Shown here one piece after another: positions 39,947 to 51,370 of a stretch of DNA of 64,000 bases. Source of the DNA: Apostichopus japonicus. Taxonomy: Eukaryota > Echinodermata > Holothuroidea > Aspidochirotida > Stichopodidae. The notes under the pieces were generated by a model, which had not been told where the DNA came from, ran no database searches, and was given only the letters and a program-made list of their open reading frames with translations. A program made the position numbers and the translations under genes. The DNA lies in the NCBI RefSeq assembly GCF_037975245.1, contig NC_092569.1, forward strand, positions 3,051,001 through 3,115,000, read 5' to 3'. Position 1 is the stretch's first letter. Each line of letters opens with the position of its first letter.

Positions 39947-40964
39947 GTGAGTTCATAATCAGGCCCTCAATCAGGAAAATGAGACGATTTTATTGGAAAA
40001 TTGACCCAACATTCACCATCAATTTGTAGTCTCTTCATGAATCTCTGGTCTAGAATAGTCCAATAATATTTGCTGATAATATTTAAGTAGTAACACAGGG
40101 CTCATGATACATAGAAATACATAGATACATAGAATTCAAGCTTTTTGGGGGGCTACTGGCACATTGCAAAATCCACTGCATTTAACCAGTAAAAATTAGT
40201 CAGAAATTAGAGGCCTGCATCTCCCTCTGTCATGAATTTGCAAAGTGTCAAGTCTCTGCATATTCAGCATATCATTAGTCTTTAGCATCGAGACATCCAA
40301 ATATCTATGAATATTTGTGTCACTAGCCACGGTGTCAAGTGTCGTACAAGGTACTAATTAAACGCAATTTACATTAATGCGAAGGACCATGTTAAGAGTG
40401 TTTATGATTGGTGCTAATTGAATGCAATATAAATTAATACTAAATAATACTACTTAATACATGTAAAAGTGTGTATAATTGGAGAACAAGCCTAAAACAA
40501 TCTATGGTCATAGTTTAAAGCCCTGGTCAAAGGTCAGTTCTGTTTGGATCAAGGAAGTCTAGAGCCACTCATCACACTTTACATAGAGATCCCACACTTT
40601 ATGAATATGCATGTAAGAAAGAGCCATACTATATCCAAGACTTGAATATAAATCTTTTGTTTACTCCAATGGGAGCTCAATTATCCACATTCATTTACCT
40701 TCAGTATCAACTATTCACATCTAGAAACAGATATCTCGTGTTGAGCTGATTTACACGAGGAACTACTTTAATGATACACAATTTGGGGGGGGGGGGGGTG
40801 GGGGGGGGTTGGGGCTACTCGGGGATAGTAATCAAGTCTAGTAGAATTTCTAATAGTAATATATATGCACAAACAGAATTCTCAGTGATACCATTTTACT
40901 TCCCCCCCCAGCATCCCCCAACCTGATGTCATTTCTTAATGCTTTTCTCTCTTTCTTTAAACAG
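39947..40964. other. Probable intron or 5' flank upstream of the Kelch coding exon
   Basis: Non-coding DNA ending in CTCTCTTTCTTTAAACAG, a good splice acceptor (AG at 40,963-40,964) 37 bp before the ATG. It contains the G-run at 40,785-40,814 and no convincing ORF. Confidence 0.5.
40785..40814 (+). other. Poly-G / potential G-quadruplex tract
   Basis: G14-T-G9-TT-G4, about 150 bp upstream of the coding-exon acceptor. It has enough G-runs for a quadruplex. Run length may be inaccurate in an assembly. Confidence 0.7.
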
Positions 40965-41001
40965 TAGGTCCAAAGGGAGCGTTGTGCAATAGACAGAGAG
41001 G
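40965..41001 (+). other. 5' UTR part of the first coding exon
   Basis: 37 bp between the acceptor AAACAG (ending 40,964) and the ATG. It begins with TAG in one frame and ends GACAGAGAGGATGG, a good initiation context with G at +4. It implies at least one upstream non-coding exon. Confidence 0.6.
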
Positions 41002-44000
41002 ATGGGGTGCTGTCAGAGCTGTCGTCGTAAGAAATCCCACCCCCCTGACCATGAACCTGGGGGGTTCATGTATCCCGAGATGCCCACTGATGACGAGAAA
41101 ACTGTCAGTCCTCTGGGTGAAACCAATATTGTCCTAGATTTCGGCACCTGGAACGGCATGATCGGAGACAGGTCCTCGCGGGACTCTGCCATACTCGTCA
41201 CCAAGATTGAAGGATCCAACCTGTCGCTATCAAAGCGAATGTCATTGGACAGGAGTACTTTCTATCGCCTGAGTCGCCTCGGAAGCCAGTATTCTCTCGG
41301 GGACAGTATTCACACCGACGGCAGCACCTGGACGGTCGCGTCGTCCGTCAACGAGCTCAGAGAGGTCGACGATCCCAATTACGCAGCTGATGTTTTAGTG
41401 AAATTGAACCATTTCCGTAACATGAAAAAGTACGTAGACTTCACCATACACGTAGGAAACCAAAGCTTTGACTGTCACAAAGTCGTGTTAGCCGCGACTA
41501 GTAGGTACTTTGCCGTCAATCTTGCCGACGAGATCACGGAGGATGGTAAGAGTATAAAGAGGAGAGAGCTCACCCTGACAGAGGCAGAACCTAGGGTAGT
41601 TCAGGCTCTCATAGATTATATTTACACATCAAAACTAACCATAAGTAGCGACAACGCTGCAAAAATGTTAGCCGCCACTAGAATTTTTCATCTGCAATCC
41701 GCAGAGCAAGCTTGCCTTGATTTTCTAGAGAGACAGGATAACAGGCAGAGGGATTCCTACAGTGAATCGACTCAGAACATCGCGACAGAGTACACCTTTG
41801 AACAGCCTTACCATGTACAGGAGATCCTCCTCGGATTGAACGACATGAGATTCGACGGTAGATTCATAGATACATACTTTTTCGTGGAGAACGAGGAACA
41901 CGAATCCATCCCCTGTCATAAGGTCGTCGTGGCGACCATAGATCATTTCGTGGAAGAGAGACTGGGACCCGTGGATCAAAACTGCCGCATCACCGTCAAC
42001 GACGTGAAGCTGACCGTCCTGAAGATGATCATTAATTACACTTACACATCTCGGCTGGAGGTCTGCGAGGAGAATGCAAGCGAGGCACTGATGGTCGCCT
42101 GTAAGATGCAGCACCAGTCTGCAATCAAAAAGTGTAGTGACTTCATCAAGAAGAAACTCAATGCTCACAACTGTCTCGGAGTCATGAGGGCGGCCAGAGA
42201 TCCCAGCTGTGAGTATCTGCAGAAAGCTGCCACAAAGTTTGCGCTGAAGAACTTTCCCGAAGTTGCCAGGTGTCAAGAGTATTCAGAACTAGCCCCCGAC
42301 GAGATACTGGATTATCTCGGAGACGACAATTTGAACTTACGCAGCGAAATGGAAGCGTTTGACGCTCTGATGAAGTGGTTGAACTACGACCTGACGATCA
42401 GGGAATCTTTCTTGCAGGACGTTATCAGAGCCGTCCGCTTGCCGTATATCGACCCCAAACAATTACTCACTGAAATAGAGAGTCATGAGTTAGTGCAGAG
42501 TAATAACCAGTGCCTGGAAATCATTCAGGAAGCCAAAGATCTGCAAGCTCTGATCAGAGAGAACAAACACACCAAGGACCCGAGGTGCAAACCTCGTAGG
42601 GCGTACGCCGATGTCACCTTTGTCGTGGGGGGTCAAAACAAACAGCAAGAATGGGTTCAAGAGACATGTTATTATGATAGCGTTCGTAGGAAGTGGTATC
42701 CTCTGGCCAAATTCCCCAGTGGGAATGTCAAGTACAAGGTTGTCTCCCTTCATGGAGATGTTTATGTGATAGGAGGCTGTAACAAAGGGGATAATATCAC
42801 AGGGGAGGTCTGGAGGTATATAGCTCTGTACGACGAATGGAAACAGGTCGCTAGTCTAAAGATGCCACGGTTCTCCCACGGGGTGGGTGTGCTCCACGAC
42901 CGCATCTATGTCGTTGGCGGTCGAGAGAAAGCGACCGGCCAGCCTCTGAATGCGGTGGAACGCTATGGTAGACAATCCAACGCTTGGAAGACCGGGGAGG
43001 AGATGACCTACGGTGTAGTCGACCCTGTGGTGACAGCTCACAGCCGGAGGTTGTATGTGATTGGAGGCTACAGGCCTAACGGACATGTAATGGTTCAGTG
43101 CTTCCACTTGGAGAAAAACGCCTGGACAGTGGTAGAGGATGTGTCTCTGACCATTGAACCCAGCGTCGCTGCGACCCTCAAGAGCAAGATTTACTTGGTC
43201 GGAGGGAAAACTGAGTACAAAGTGGAGGTTAGTTTCAACAGTGAGGTAGCTGTTGCTCTTGTAATCGTAATCTGTAATCGTTGATCGTTTACTTGCTATT
43301 ACCTGGTTAGTCTTCCCTTTGCCCTCCTATCCACTCCCCCCTCCTCTCCCTACCCCCTCACCCAACTGATCCTAATCAGCACTGATAACACAACAAAACT
43401 ACACTGCCCAGTAATAAGGACTGATTGTCCCTGTGGAGATATTGGGTATAAGCTAGTTATCATTTTGTAATGTTAAATGTCTAACTGGACTCATTGCACG
43501 GACTCATTTGGGCCGGGGGGGGGGGCGAGGGGGTTTGAAACTTTGCTAACTATTAGAGAGTGCTGTGTTATGTCACTAGAATTGCTAATTCGATATTTTG
43601 AGAATGTGGAGTATTTCTTATCTATCCCAAAATTAGATGTCGAAAGGTAACTTTTGTCATTTCGTCTTTAACTTTATCCAAGGTCTACAACCCTCACAAG
43701 GGTGAAGTTCAAACTGTCGGTGAAATGCCTCACGCGGAGGCGCACACTCGGGAGCTGTACTCTGCGACCGTGACCAACCGAAAGATCAACGTAACGGGAG
43801 GGCAGTGGACCGTCGGGATGGAGGACGCTCTGACCATCTCCACCAACAGCTTTGAACAGTACGACCCCGTCACCAACGAATGGACGGTCCTGGGCCCGAT
43901 GCCGAGAGCACTTACCTACCACGGCTGTGTGACCATCAGGAGGTACATCGGTCTACCCAGGAGTATGGTGCAAAGAGCCAACGGGCCCTCATATCAGTAC

Positions 44001-44009
44001 AAATGTTGA
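41002..44009 (+). CDS. Tandem-BTB, BACK and Kelch-repeat protein (join 41002..43227, 43683..44009)
   Basis: Predicted 850 residues: 742 from exon one, then a phase-0 intron, then 108. Residues 1-7 are MGCCQSC: Gly2 with Ser6 fits the N-myristoylation pattern MGxxxS, and Cys3, Cys4 and Cys7 could be palmitoylated, predicting a membrane anchor. Residues 8-130 are polar and probably disordered. BTB domain one is about 135-245 (Asp146, His159, CHKVVLAATSRYF). BTB domain two is about 275-385 and more diverged (IPCHKVVVATIDHF). BACK is about 388-500. Kelch blades start near 537, with GG pairs in VTFVVGG, VYVIGG, IYVVGG, LYVIGG, IYLVGG and INVTGG, giving six blades and completed only by exon two. 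BTB-BACK-Kelch proteins usually act as CUL3 ubiquitin-ligase substrate adaptors; that role is inferred. Most have a single BTB and about 550-650 residues, so the second BTB and long N-terminus are unusual. The start is the first ATG after the acceptor. Exact orthology was not recognised. Confidence 0.9.
43228..43682 (+). other. Intron of the Kelch gene (455 bp, phase 0)
   Basis: The donor is GTGGAG|GTTAGT and the acceptor is TTTAACTTTATCCAAG|GTCTAC. Joining them continues the fifth Kelch blade in frame (..KVE then VYNPHKGE..). Without splicing the frame ends at 43,284 with 18 unrelated residues. The intron contains pyrimidine-rich DNA (43,310-43,370) and a poly-G tract at about 43,515-43,534. 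Confidence 0.85.
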
Positions 44010-45545
44010 GGTATTCAGCAAGAGAAGTGTTTTATTGTATTCAACCAAAATTGAGGGCGGAACAATATCGACCGGCTGACAGTACTTCAGTGATGAGGAG
44101 AGACAATCCTCGTTGTGAGAGGGTTTTCAAACGGTAGAGAGCTTGTTGCAGGAAAAAGAGGCTATCGAGGGAGGAACTATTGAAGGATATTTGGGCAAAG
44201 TCGTTCCGATGATCTTGTAAATGTTTTGATGCGGTGCGAGTTCAATCCACAGTACTGGGGCCAGTTGTAATATTCACCGATGTTCGCTCGGTTTAGTCAT
44301 ATTGAAAAATTGGCCCCAAAAAGGGACATATTTGTTTACTCAATTGAGCCAGTATTCTTTACTTGGCCCTGATTTTTAAATCGAAAGGTTGTTTGATAGA
44401 ATCAGATGGCTTTACAAATAATGAAAAAAATGAAAATTAGCAAAACATGGATCCCACCTAGGGTCACTGCCCTTTTCTTCCCCTGGTCCTTGTTGATATA
44501 CCATTTATTTTGTACCTATTGGAACAATTTGCCTTAATTTTGGAATTTTCTTGAAATTGTCACAATTTTATTGCCTCCCCCCTCCTTTACCTGTCCTGGG
44601 TAAATGTGTGCACTTCCATCTACCTTCCATACCCAAAAAACACAGTATAGCATTAAACCACTGGTCCCTTCCCCCCCGTTCCCCTCATTGATGGCCCCTA
44701 CCATTCAGATATGTCTCACCTATATCTTAGAGGGTTTGTTTTCACTCCTGATTCTATAGTTGTTGATGTCTGTGTTTTGATGGAGTTTTCTGAAAAGGTT
44801 CTGTTCTGGTATGACATCCTAACCCTCACAATTTTTTACCTCTATTGTAGAAACTTTACATGTTAAATACTGTCCCAGGCTTGGAAGTACCATGAAAACG
44901 GGCACAAATTATATATCTTAAGTTCTGAAAAGGCTGATTTTGTATTGTCTTGTGTTTGAAAATATAACGTAAAGTTTTTGAAGAAAAGGTTTAGAAAAGA
45001 AAAAACTTTCTCTTAAAATTTAGCATGATATTTCACAGTTTGATATAAACTTGTTTGAATGCAATGAGGTTGACAAATGCAACATAAAAAACAGTCAAAA
45101 CTGCAATTTATCCGATAAATTTTGAGATTGTGTTTGAGTTACTAACAGACAAAGCCATAATGTGCAATGAAACTTATGCTTATTCCTATGATTTTTTATT
45201 TTCATTTTGAGTTCGTATCTCTGGAGTATTCTTTCTTATCTGGAAAGTTGTTCTCTGTGAGAACTTTTAGCTTCTGCTGTACAATTTTTTTTTAAATTTT
45301 TGGCAATGTAAATAATGAGTAGATATCTGAAATGACTCAAGTTTGTGTATATTGTTTCGCAGGAAACTAACTAAAAGGGTTTTAAGGTTCGTTATAAGTA
45401 ATGTACATAACCTCCTGCCTAAACTAACTTATGCGGGTCACTTTTTATTTTACTTTTATTTTCTCTGATTTATATCTGCTCCGCTTGTATTTGTTTGAGA
45501 TTTTTAGAGGGGATAAAAATAACACACATATAGTTATTATTTATT

Positions 45546-45551
45546 AATAAA
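45546..45551 (+). terminator. Candidate polyadenylation signal AATAAA
   Basis: Canonical hexamer about 1.5 kb after the stop codon in AT-rich DNA. It is one of several candidates. Confidence 0.3.
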
Positions 45552-45838
45552 CAGTAAATATTTATGCTTCCAAATGAGGAGAAAGTTTGAAAATTGAGTG
45601 GAATGGGTGATGTAAACTCAATTCAAGGATATCTTTTGCTTTACCTTGTAGGCTGAGAATGGTTCCTTTTGAGTGCCTGTTTTAAACCCACCTTTTTTTA
45701 TTATCTGAAATTTAACTTTCCTTTATAGGTCATTGGTATGAAGCTCTACAGCATATCGATCATAATGTTTGTAATCTGTACTGATTAACAATCTCTGAAT
45801 GAAAGTAAACACAGTCACCTGAAAGCATAATACGCCCC

Positions 45839-45844
45839 AATAAA
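45839..45844 (+). terminator. Candidate polyadenylation signal AATAAA
   Basis: Second canonical hexamer, about 1.8 kb after the stop codon. Confidence 0.3.
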
Positions 45845-46096
45845 ATTGCAAAAAATTGTACACCGACAGGCTAGGTGATGGACTAGTCCATGGTTTCCTC
45901 TGAAAGTTTTGCCAAACGCAAGATCAAGATAGGTCATTGGCAAACACAGGGTAAGGTGCTGAAAACAGCTGGCTCGACTTGAAACTTCAAAAATTTTGTT
46001 TGAAAAGACTTTTATTGGTCCACTCATGGTACCGTTTATGATATGCAGAAATAGACGAAGAGAAAAATTGTAACTTGTCAAGTTTAACAGAAATAG

Positions 46097-46146
46097 TCTC
46101 TAGCCATAATAGCAGTCACCAATGTGACTGCTATTATGGCTAGAGA
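46097..46146. repeat. Perfect 23-bp inverted repeat with 4-nt loop
   Basis: The arm 46,097-46,119 (starting TCTCTAGCCATAATAG) is the exact reverse complement of 46,124-46,146, separated only by CAAT. No mismatches were found. It is too short for an ordinary microRNA precursor, and no flanking target duplication was recognised. Confidence 0.9.
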
Positions 46147-47015
46147 ACCCCACCCCCTCCCCCTCCCACATTGCCTCTAAATATGCTAGAAAGTCATATA
46201 ATGGTCTCTTGCATTCAGAATTCAATGATAACTTAAATTGTCCCTCCCCCACCCCTCCCCCCCCTCAAAGAAATTTCGTCTCTCTCAGACATTTAATTCT
46301 CTAATTGCACCGCTCTATGTATGTGAACAACGTCAAGAGTAGAATCCTCCAGGCATGTGCTTTTGCAAACTTTTAACAATTATTTTTGTATGCTGAAGTT
46401 CGGGGCAATACTCTGAGGAATGTTGTAGGGCCCCTCTTACCGAACCTCGGACCACCATTGCTTTGTACTTTCCTCTACAGTAGCTGTACCCATAGTTCCT
46501 TGATTAGAGATTAAAAGACAAAATCATCTCGGGGCCGGTTTCTTAAACATTCTGCCCACATTATGTGTCACAAATAATTGTAGAAGGAAGTAATTTTATC
46601 TTTGTAATATCTTGTTTTCAAACACATGCCAAAGATTATTTGAAGGAAGCGTAAAAACAGTACAAAGTTACAATACACCTTTTTACCTGCATGCATTAGA
46701 ATGCACGGACCATGTGTTTAGTTTGGGTTTTTTTTAAAAATATGGTGCTTTTTGCTTTTAAAATACCATCAGGTTTACAGTAATACAGAGGGAGTGTTTA
46801 TAGTTTGTTCAATTTTTTGTTTTGTTTTTAGAATGCTGAATTAATTAGTTTTAATGCCAGAATTTGCCACATTAACAGGGATATCAGTTTATTACATTGC
46901 TAGTTATTAAAAGGAAGTAATGGGATGAAATGGCATTCTGGGTATTTAAAAAGGGTATTATCAGTTTTCGAGAAGAGAAGATGCTAAGCTGTACCAGAAA
47001 TTTGGGTGTCAATAT
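46147..47015. other. Non-coding, no gene seen
   Basis: C-rich stretches (CCCCACCCCCTCC near 46,148 and a similar one near 46,245-46,265) in AT-rich DNA. No supported ORF, RNA gene or mobile element. Confidence 0.6.
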
Positions 47016-47019
47016 TTCT

Positions 47020-47345
47020 TGTGATGTCACAGACCTATTGTGACATTGATAAACATCACTGTCGTGTTATGTGACAATGTATACACGTCGGTGATATTGA
47101 TACACATTGTCTCACTGTGCATCATGCTGTTATAATCCTGTGACATTTGTACACATCACTGTTGTGTTATCACCCAATGTCGTCACACACTGAATGTATG
47201 ACATAATCACTGTTGCGTTATCTCCAAACATCGCACACTATATTTATGATATTGTGACCTTGATACATGAGACTGTTGTGTTATCTCACACCTCACTAGG
47301 TTGTAAAGTTGGTGACATTGATACTCATCTCTGTTGTGATATGTG
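47020..47345 (+). repeat. Degenerate minisatellite, about 60-75 bp period
   Basis: About five diverged repeats of a motif resembling GTGACATTGATACA followed by CATCACTGTTGTGTTATCTC. Copies are visible near 47,038, 47,090, 47,140, 47,200, 47,254 and 47,319. The period is irregular, which fits an old array. A 65-codon frame across it is a by-product. Confidence 0.7.
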
Positions 47346-47395
47346 CTTTTGCAGACCAACTATGCCTTTTGCGATTCGTGTGAATCGTTAAATTT

Positions 47396-49355
47396 TAAGA
47401 TATATTCTTTTAACTTCATATAAGAACAAAAAGCACCCCTGGGTAACATTCAACACCACTTGTCTTTAAAAAGGTTTTCGTACATTATAACCTTGTCAAT
47501 TGAGGCCATAAAACTCCAGAAACAGACCTCATTGTCTGTGTACTAGACTTTATAGTCCAGTCACTTTAATTGATGTGCTTCTGCAGTTTTAAAAAGGGTC
47601 ATTTCCTCAAAACTTCAAAGTGTTATAGAAATACAACTTGAGCTGATAGCAGCGTGTTTTTATTCATCTACGACATATCCAAAATAAGTTTGTGCCTAAA
47701 CTTATCCTTTGTGTTACAATGTGTGTTGATCAGCTGATGTTCGTTCTCGTCGAGGTACTTCAATGTTGTTAATATGTTCCAATGCTGGAGATTAAAATAC
47801 AAACTTAAACTTTGAGGCATTTAGAAAAAGGTTTTTTCCATAAGCTACTTATCTTAATGAGGCTGAAAGTGGTGCTTTATCATTAAGTCAATGTGTGCAA
47901 ATTTCTTCATGAATTAACCGATTAATTCATCAATTAATGAACCCAATTGAGTGTTCATTGGATCTGTAAAAGTTATCATTTGTTGTCCAATAGCTGACTG
48001 TCTCCATCAACAGCTGTCTACTGTCATAAATTCTCCTTTGTAGCAGTTAGATTAAGCTCCCGGAAACCGAGCAATTGTTTTATAACAACAGTATCTGTTC
48101 ACTGTTTCAATGCTTTAGTGCAGCAAGCTAACGAAATTGCAACCCACAGGCTGAAAATATATAAGAAAACAAATTTGCGTTTATTTTATCCCATGTCTCT
48201 CACTTGGAATGATTTCTACTTTGTTGTCATGACGATTATTTATCCAAAACATTTTTTTCCCGAAAATAAAAATGATAAAAAACGTTTATCGCTGCATGTA
48301 GGAAAGAGTGACAAATGATCACATTTTCAACGGAAGGAAAAGATAAAATGATGATATGAATATTGATGAGCTGCCAAAACTGTATCAAAGTGCTATTAAA
48401 GTTGTATGTTGAACGAGTGACATGAAATTGGGTTTATGATATCATAATTGTAAAGGTAAAAACTATTTGTTTCATATGTATTAAATAATTGGATGCAGAA
48501 ATATCTATTTATGATGAAAAGTTGAGTTTGATATGATGGAATGAGATGGGTTTGAGATAGAGGTTGTTAAAGGGGGTCAAGGGTCACTTACCTTTTAAGG
48601 TCATGTCGAGTCATTGCCAGTGATTTCTGTGACTCTAGTGGAGCCATTGACTCAAGTCACAGTATTGATCTCGATGGAAAAATACTTCACTGACTTTGTC
48701 CAGATCGCTCTCTGTTGAAAATTAGGAAACTTCAGTCGTGACTCGTGTACAACACTGTGTTGTTACAATCTGATTCACGAGAGAGAGATAGAGAGAAAAA
48801 ATGATTCGAAATTTTGAATGCAAAATATGTTATCAGTTGGATCAAATGAATGGTATAACATAAATTTTATAATCATTGGCTATATTAATTTATGGGATTT
48901 GTTTCTTAACATAAATTATGTACATGAATTTATTTTTATTTTTACTGGACCTCAATTTGATCGTTTTTGATTGGTTTAATCATCATGAGAGCATTTGACA
49001 CGGCATCATTCGGAGTTGTTTTGTAAATGTGAAAGCATTCTTTTTTCCTCTTTCTCTCTCTGTTCCATCTTCCACGGCAATTTTTTTTATCGAATGGTTC
49101 GTTTGTCGTCGTGCAATTCTGTCTGTTGATCTGTGGCAATCTTTCGTCTGGCATAAGACATTTCTTATTCTATATATTTCATTCTTCGTTTCATCTTGCG
49201 TTTCAATTTCTACCCTGACCGTAAACTATTATTTTGCACCAGTGCTAAGATGCCTGGAATCACTGTCAACCAGTTGTCGGGTGTGTTTCAAGGTATTACA
49301 TTTCCAAGCTTACAATGAATGTTCAGCAACAGGTTTTGCTATAGAATCAACAATC
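47396..49355. other. Non-coding, no gene seen
   Basis: AT-rich single-copy DNA. Frames of 60-113 codons (for example 49,029-49,370) are rich in F, S and L, have no domain and end in the tandem repeat that follows. I see no RNA gene or mobile-element signature. Confidence 0.55.
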
Positions 49356-49470
49356 GGACTACACATGTAATTGGACTACACATGTAATTGGACTACACAT
49401 GTAATTGGACTACACATGTAATTGGACTACACATGTAATTGGACTACACATGTTGGACACCACACATGTA
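49356..49470 (+). repeat. 17-bp tandem repeat, five full copies plus degenerate ends
   Basis: GGACTACACATGTAATT repeats exactly from 49,356, 49,373, 49,390, 49,407 and 49,424. A shortened copy starts at 49,441 and a degenerate GGACACCACACATGTA follows. Each unit contains the palindrome ACATGT. Confidence 0.95.
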
Positions 49471-49823
49471 AAAACACATTTCCCTGTGATTTCCGATAAT
49501 TGGTTTGGACAATATTTGATACGAACTGGTAATCTGGACTTTGTAAACAACAATTTCTGTTCATTTGGTGAAGAGGGAGAGATAAAATGAGACAGAAAAC
49601 TTTTGTTTAATGAATGGATTCATTTCATGTTGAAAAAACGAAACAAATGAATGTCTCAGATACCTGCTGGTGTTTTTCTTCTCAGTGAAATGTGTGTTTT
49701 CATTACCATATCAAACCAGGGTGTTGTTTATTTATTCACTGGTTTATTTATTATAATGCCGTTTGTATTGATTCACGTTTGATTTTGGACCAACCTTTAT
49801 AAAACATGCGACCGCCTAATTTA

Positions 49824-49855
49824 GGTTGCCAGATTCAAAGGTTGCCAGATTCAAA
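49824..49855 (+). repeat. 16-bp direct tandem duplication
   Basis: GGTTGCCAGATTCAAA occurs twice in direct succession, at 49,824-49,839 and 49,840-49,855. Confidence 0.9.
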
Positions 49856-50764
49856 GTAAAAAAATATAAAGATATTCCATGGTTTCACTCGCCTGCTTTA
49901 CTAAAAGCAAGCAATCATTTCGTAAAATTAATTTTTTTCTTCTTCATTGTTAAAAAACAAAAGCAGATTTATCATTGCCCACATGATATTTATTCATTTA
50001 TATTTTCATAAAATGTTTTCAGATATGTTGACTTGTCTTTAGTCAATTCTGAAGAAAAAAATTGAAACATTCAAAAAGACAGAAATCAGAAAGTAAAAGG
50101 AATCATTCAGTTTATTACTTTTTTGCCAAAAAAAAAAATTGGAGCCCATGATTATTTTGAGATTTTACAAAGAAATATACAAAAGTCACTATGAAATAAG
50201 TGCTTAAAATCGTGCATTAAGTTGAGGTGTGAATATGTATATAAATGTGTGATATTATCATTATTAGTATGACTTGTGTAAATGTTTATTTGACTGTGTG
50301 AGAAGTTTATATAAATGATCCATAATGTTGTTTTCCTTTTTTTTAGATGTGCAACTCTGCTCAGAAAAAATAAAAAACAACTGCTTTTGTGAGAAACGTA
50401 TTAAACAAAGAATATTTGTTTGTCTGTTGATTTGGTGACTGGGTATCAAGAACAATAGTTACTGACCAAGCAATCAATCAACAACAAAAAAACATGCTTT
50501 CATTCCATTTTTTTATCATTACAGTTTCAAGGAAATTATTCCAGATAGGTGTTTTATAGTGGTGTCTACCTGAACACATATCTTCCACTGTAAATTTCCC
50601 CTCCCCTCCCCCACCCCACCTCCACTTCTCTTGGACATTGTTTTTTATAGAATATAAATACCAAGACCACAATGGTCATTTATATTGTGACAGCTATTTC
50701 TGCTTAAACAAGCAGAAGTCTGACAATGAAGTCATCGAAACCTCAATGCATTTTGCATTCTGGT
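49856..50764. other. Non-coding, no gene seen
   Basis: AT-rich DNA with a purine/pyrimidine-rich tract near 50,590-50,630. Short frames lack recognisable features. Confidence 0.55.
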
Positions 50765-51310
50765 TTGGTAAGGCTACATCCTTATGATTTTTTTCCTTCA
50801 AATGTTGGCAAATCGCGAGTCATGCAGGAGATTGGTGGCGCCCTTCTGATAACCTGCCAGTCAATAATCATCTCATGATCAGTCCGTTGTTTTAAGAATG
50901 GATCAATTTTATGATATGAAATATCATTTGTAATATTTAGAGGCTTTAAAGTCCATAGTATGCAATTTTTAACTGCAAGAGAATATTCATATGAGCCCCA
51001 TGAATCAAATGCAATCAACGGAATTTGGAATTCGAAAACTATATTTTTGGGTTAACGGTATGATTTTTTCAAATTTTGGCCAATATCACGACTTTTTAAT
51101 AACTCTCCAAAATCATGCGGGAGATCGGTGGCGCCCTTCTGATAACCAGTCAATAAATCATCTCATGATAAGTCCGTAGTTATAATAGTGGATCAATTTT
51201 ATGACATCATATGAAATATACTTTGTAATATTTAAAGTCTTTAATTTCAATAGCATGCAACTTTTAACTGTAAGAGAATACTCATATGAGCTACGTTAAT
51301 CGAAACCGTG
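50765..51310 (-). repeat. Two diverged tandem copies (about 292-bp period) related to satellite 2, inverted
   Basis: CATGCAGGAGATTGGTGGCG (from 50,821) and CATGCGGGAGATCGGTGGCG (from 51,113) mark two diverged copies that align over most of their length. Both also resemble the reverse complement of the satellite 2 unit. The first shares TAAGGCTA..CCTTATGATTTT..AAATCGCGA. The second shares GGTATGATTTT..ATTTTGGCCAA..TCACGACTTTTTAATAA. They are far more diverged than any copy in the array, so they look like older members in opposite orientation. Confidence 0.75.
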
Positions 51311-51370
51311 CATAGAAATTGGAAAACTTTTATTTTTCAGTAAACTTTTTACAAAATTGTTTTAGTTTTA

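Larger units (their letters stand above)
44010..45860 (+). other. Probable 3' UTR of the Kelch gene
   Basis: No ORF of interest follows the TGA at 44,007-44,009. AT-rich DNA continues with candidate polyadenylation signals AATAAA at 45,546-45,551 and 45,839-45,844, and ATTAAA near 44,652. The true end cannot be set from sequence alone. Confidence 0.45.

Noticed and set aside
41725-43107. Minus-strand ORFs of 83-183 codons across the Kelch exon
   Set aside because: They are antisense shadows of a well-supported coding exon.
46097-46146. microRNA precursor
   Set aside because: The stem is only 23 bp with a 4-nt loop and no flanking pairing was seen, too short for a conventional precursor.
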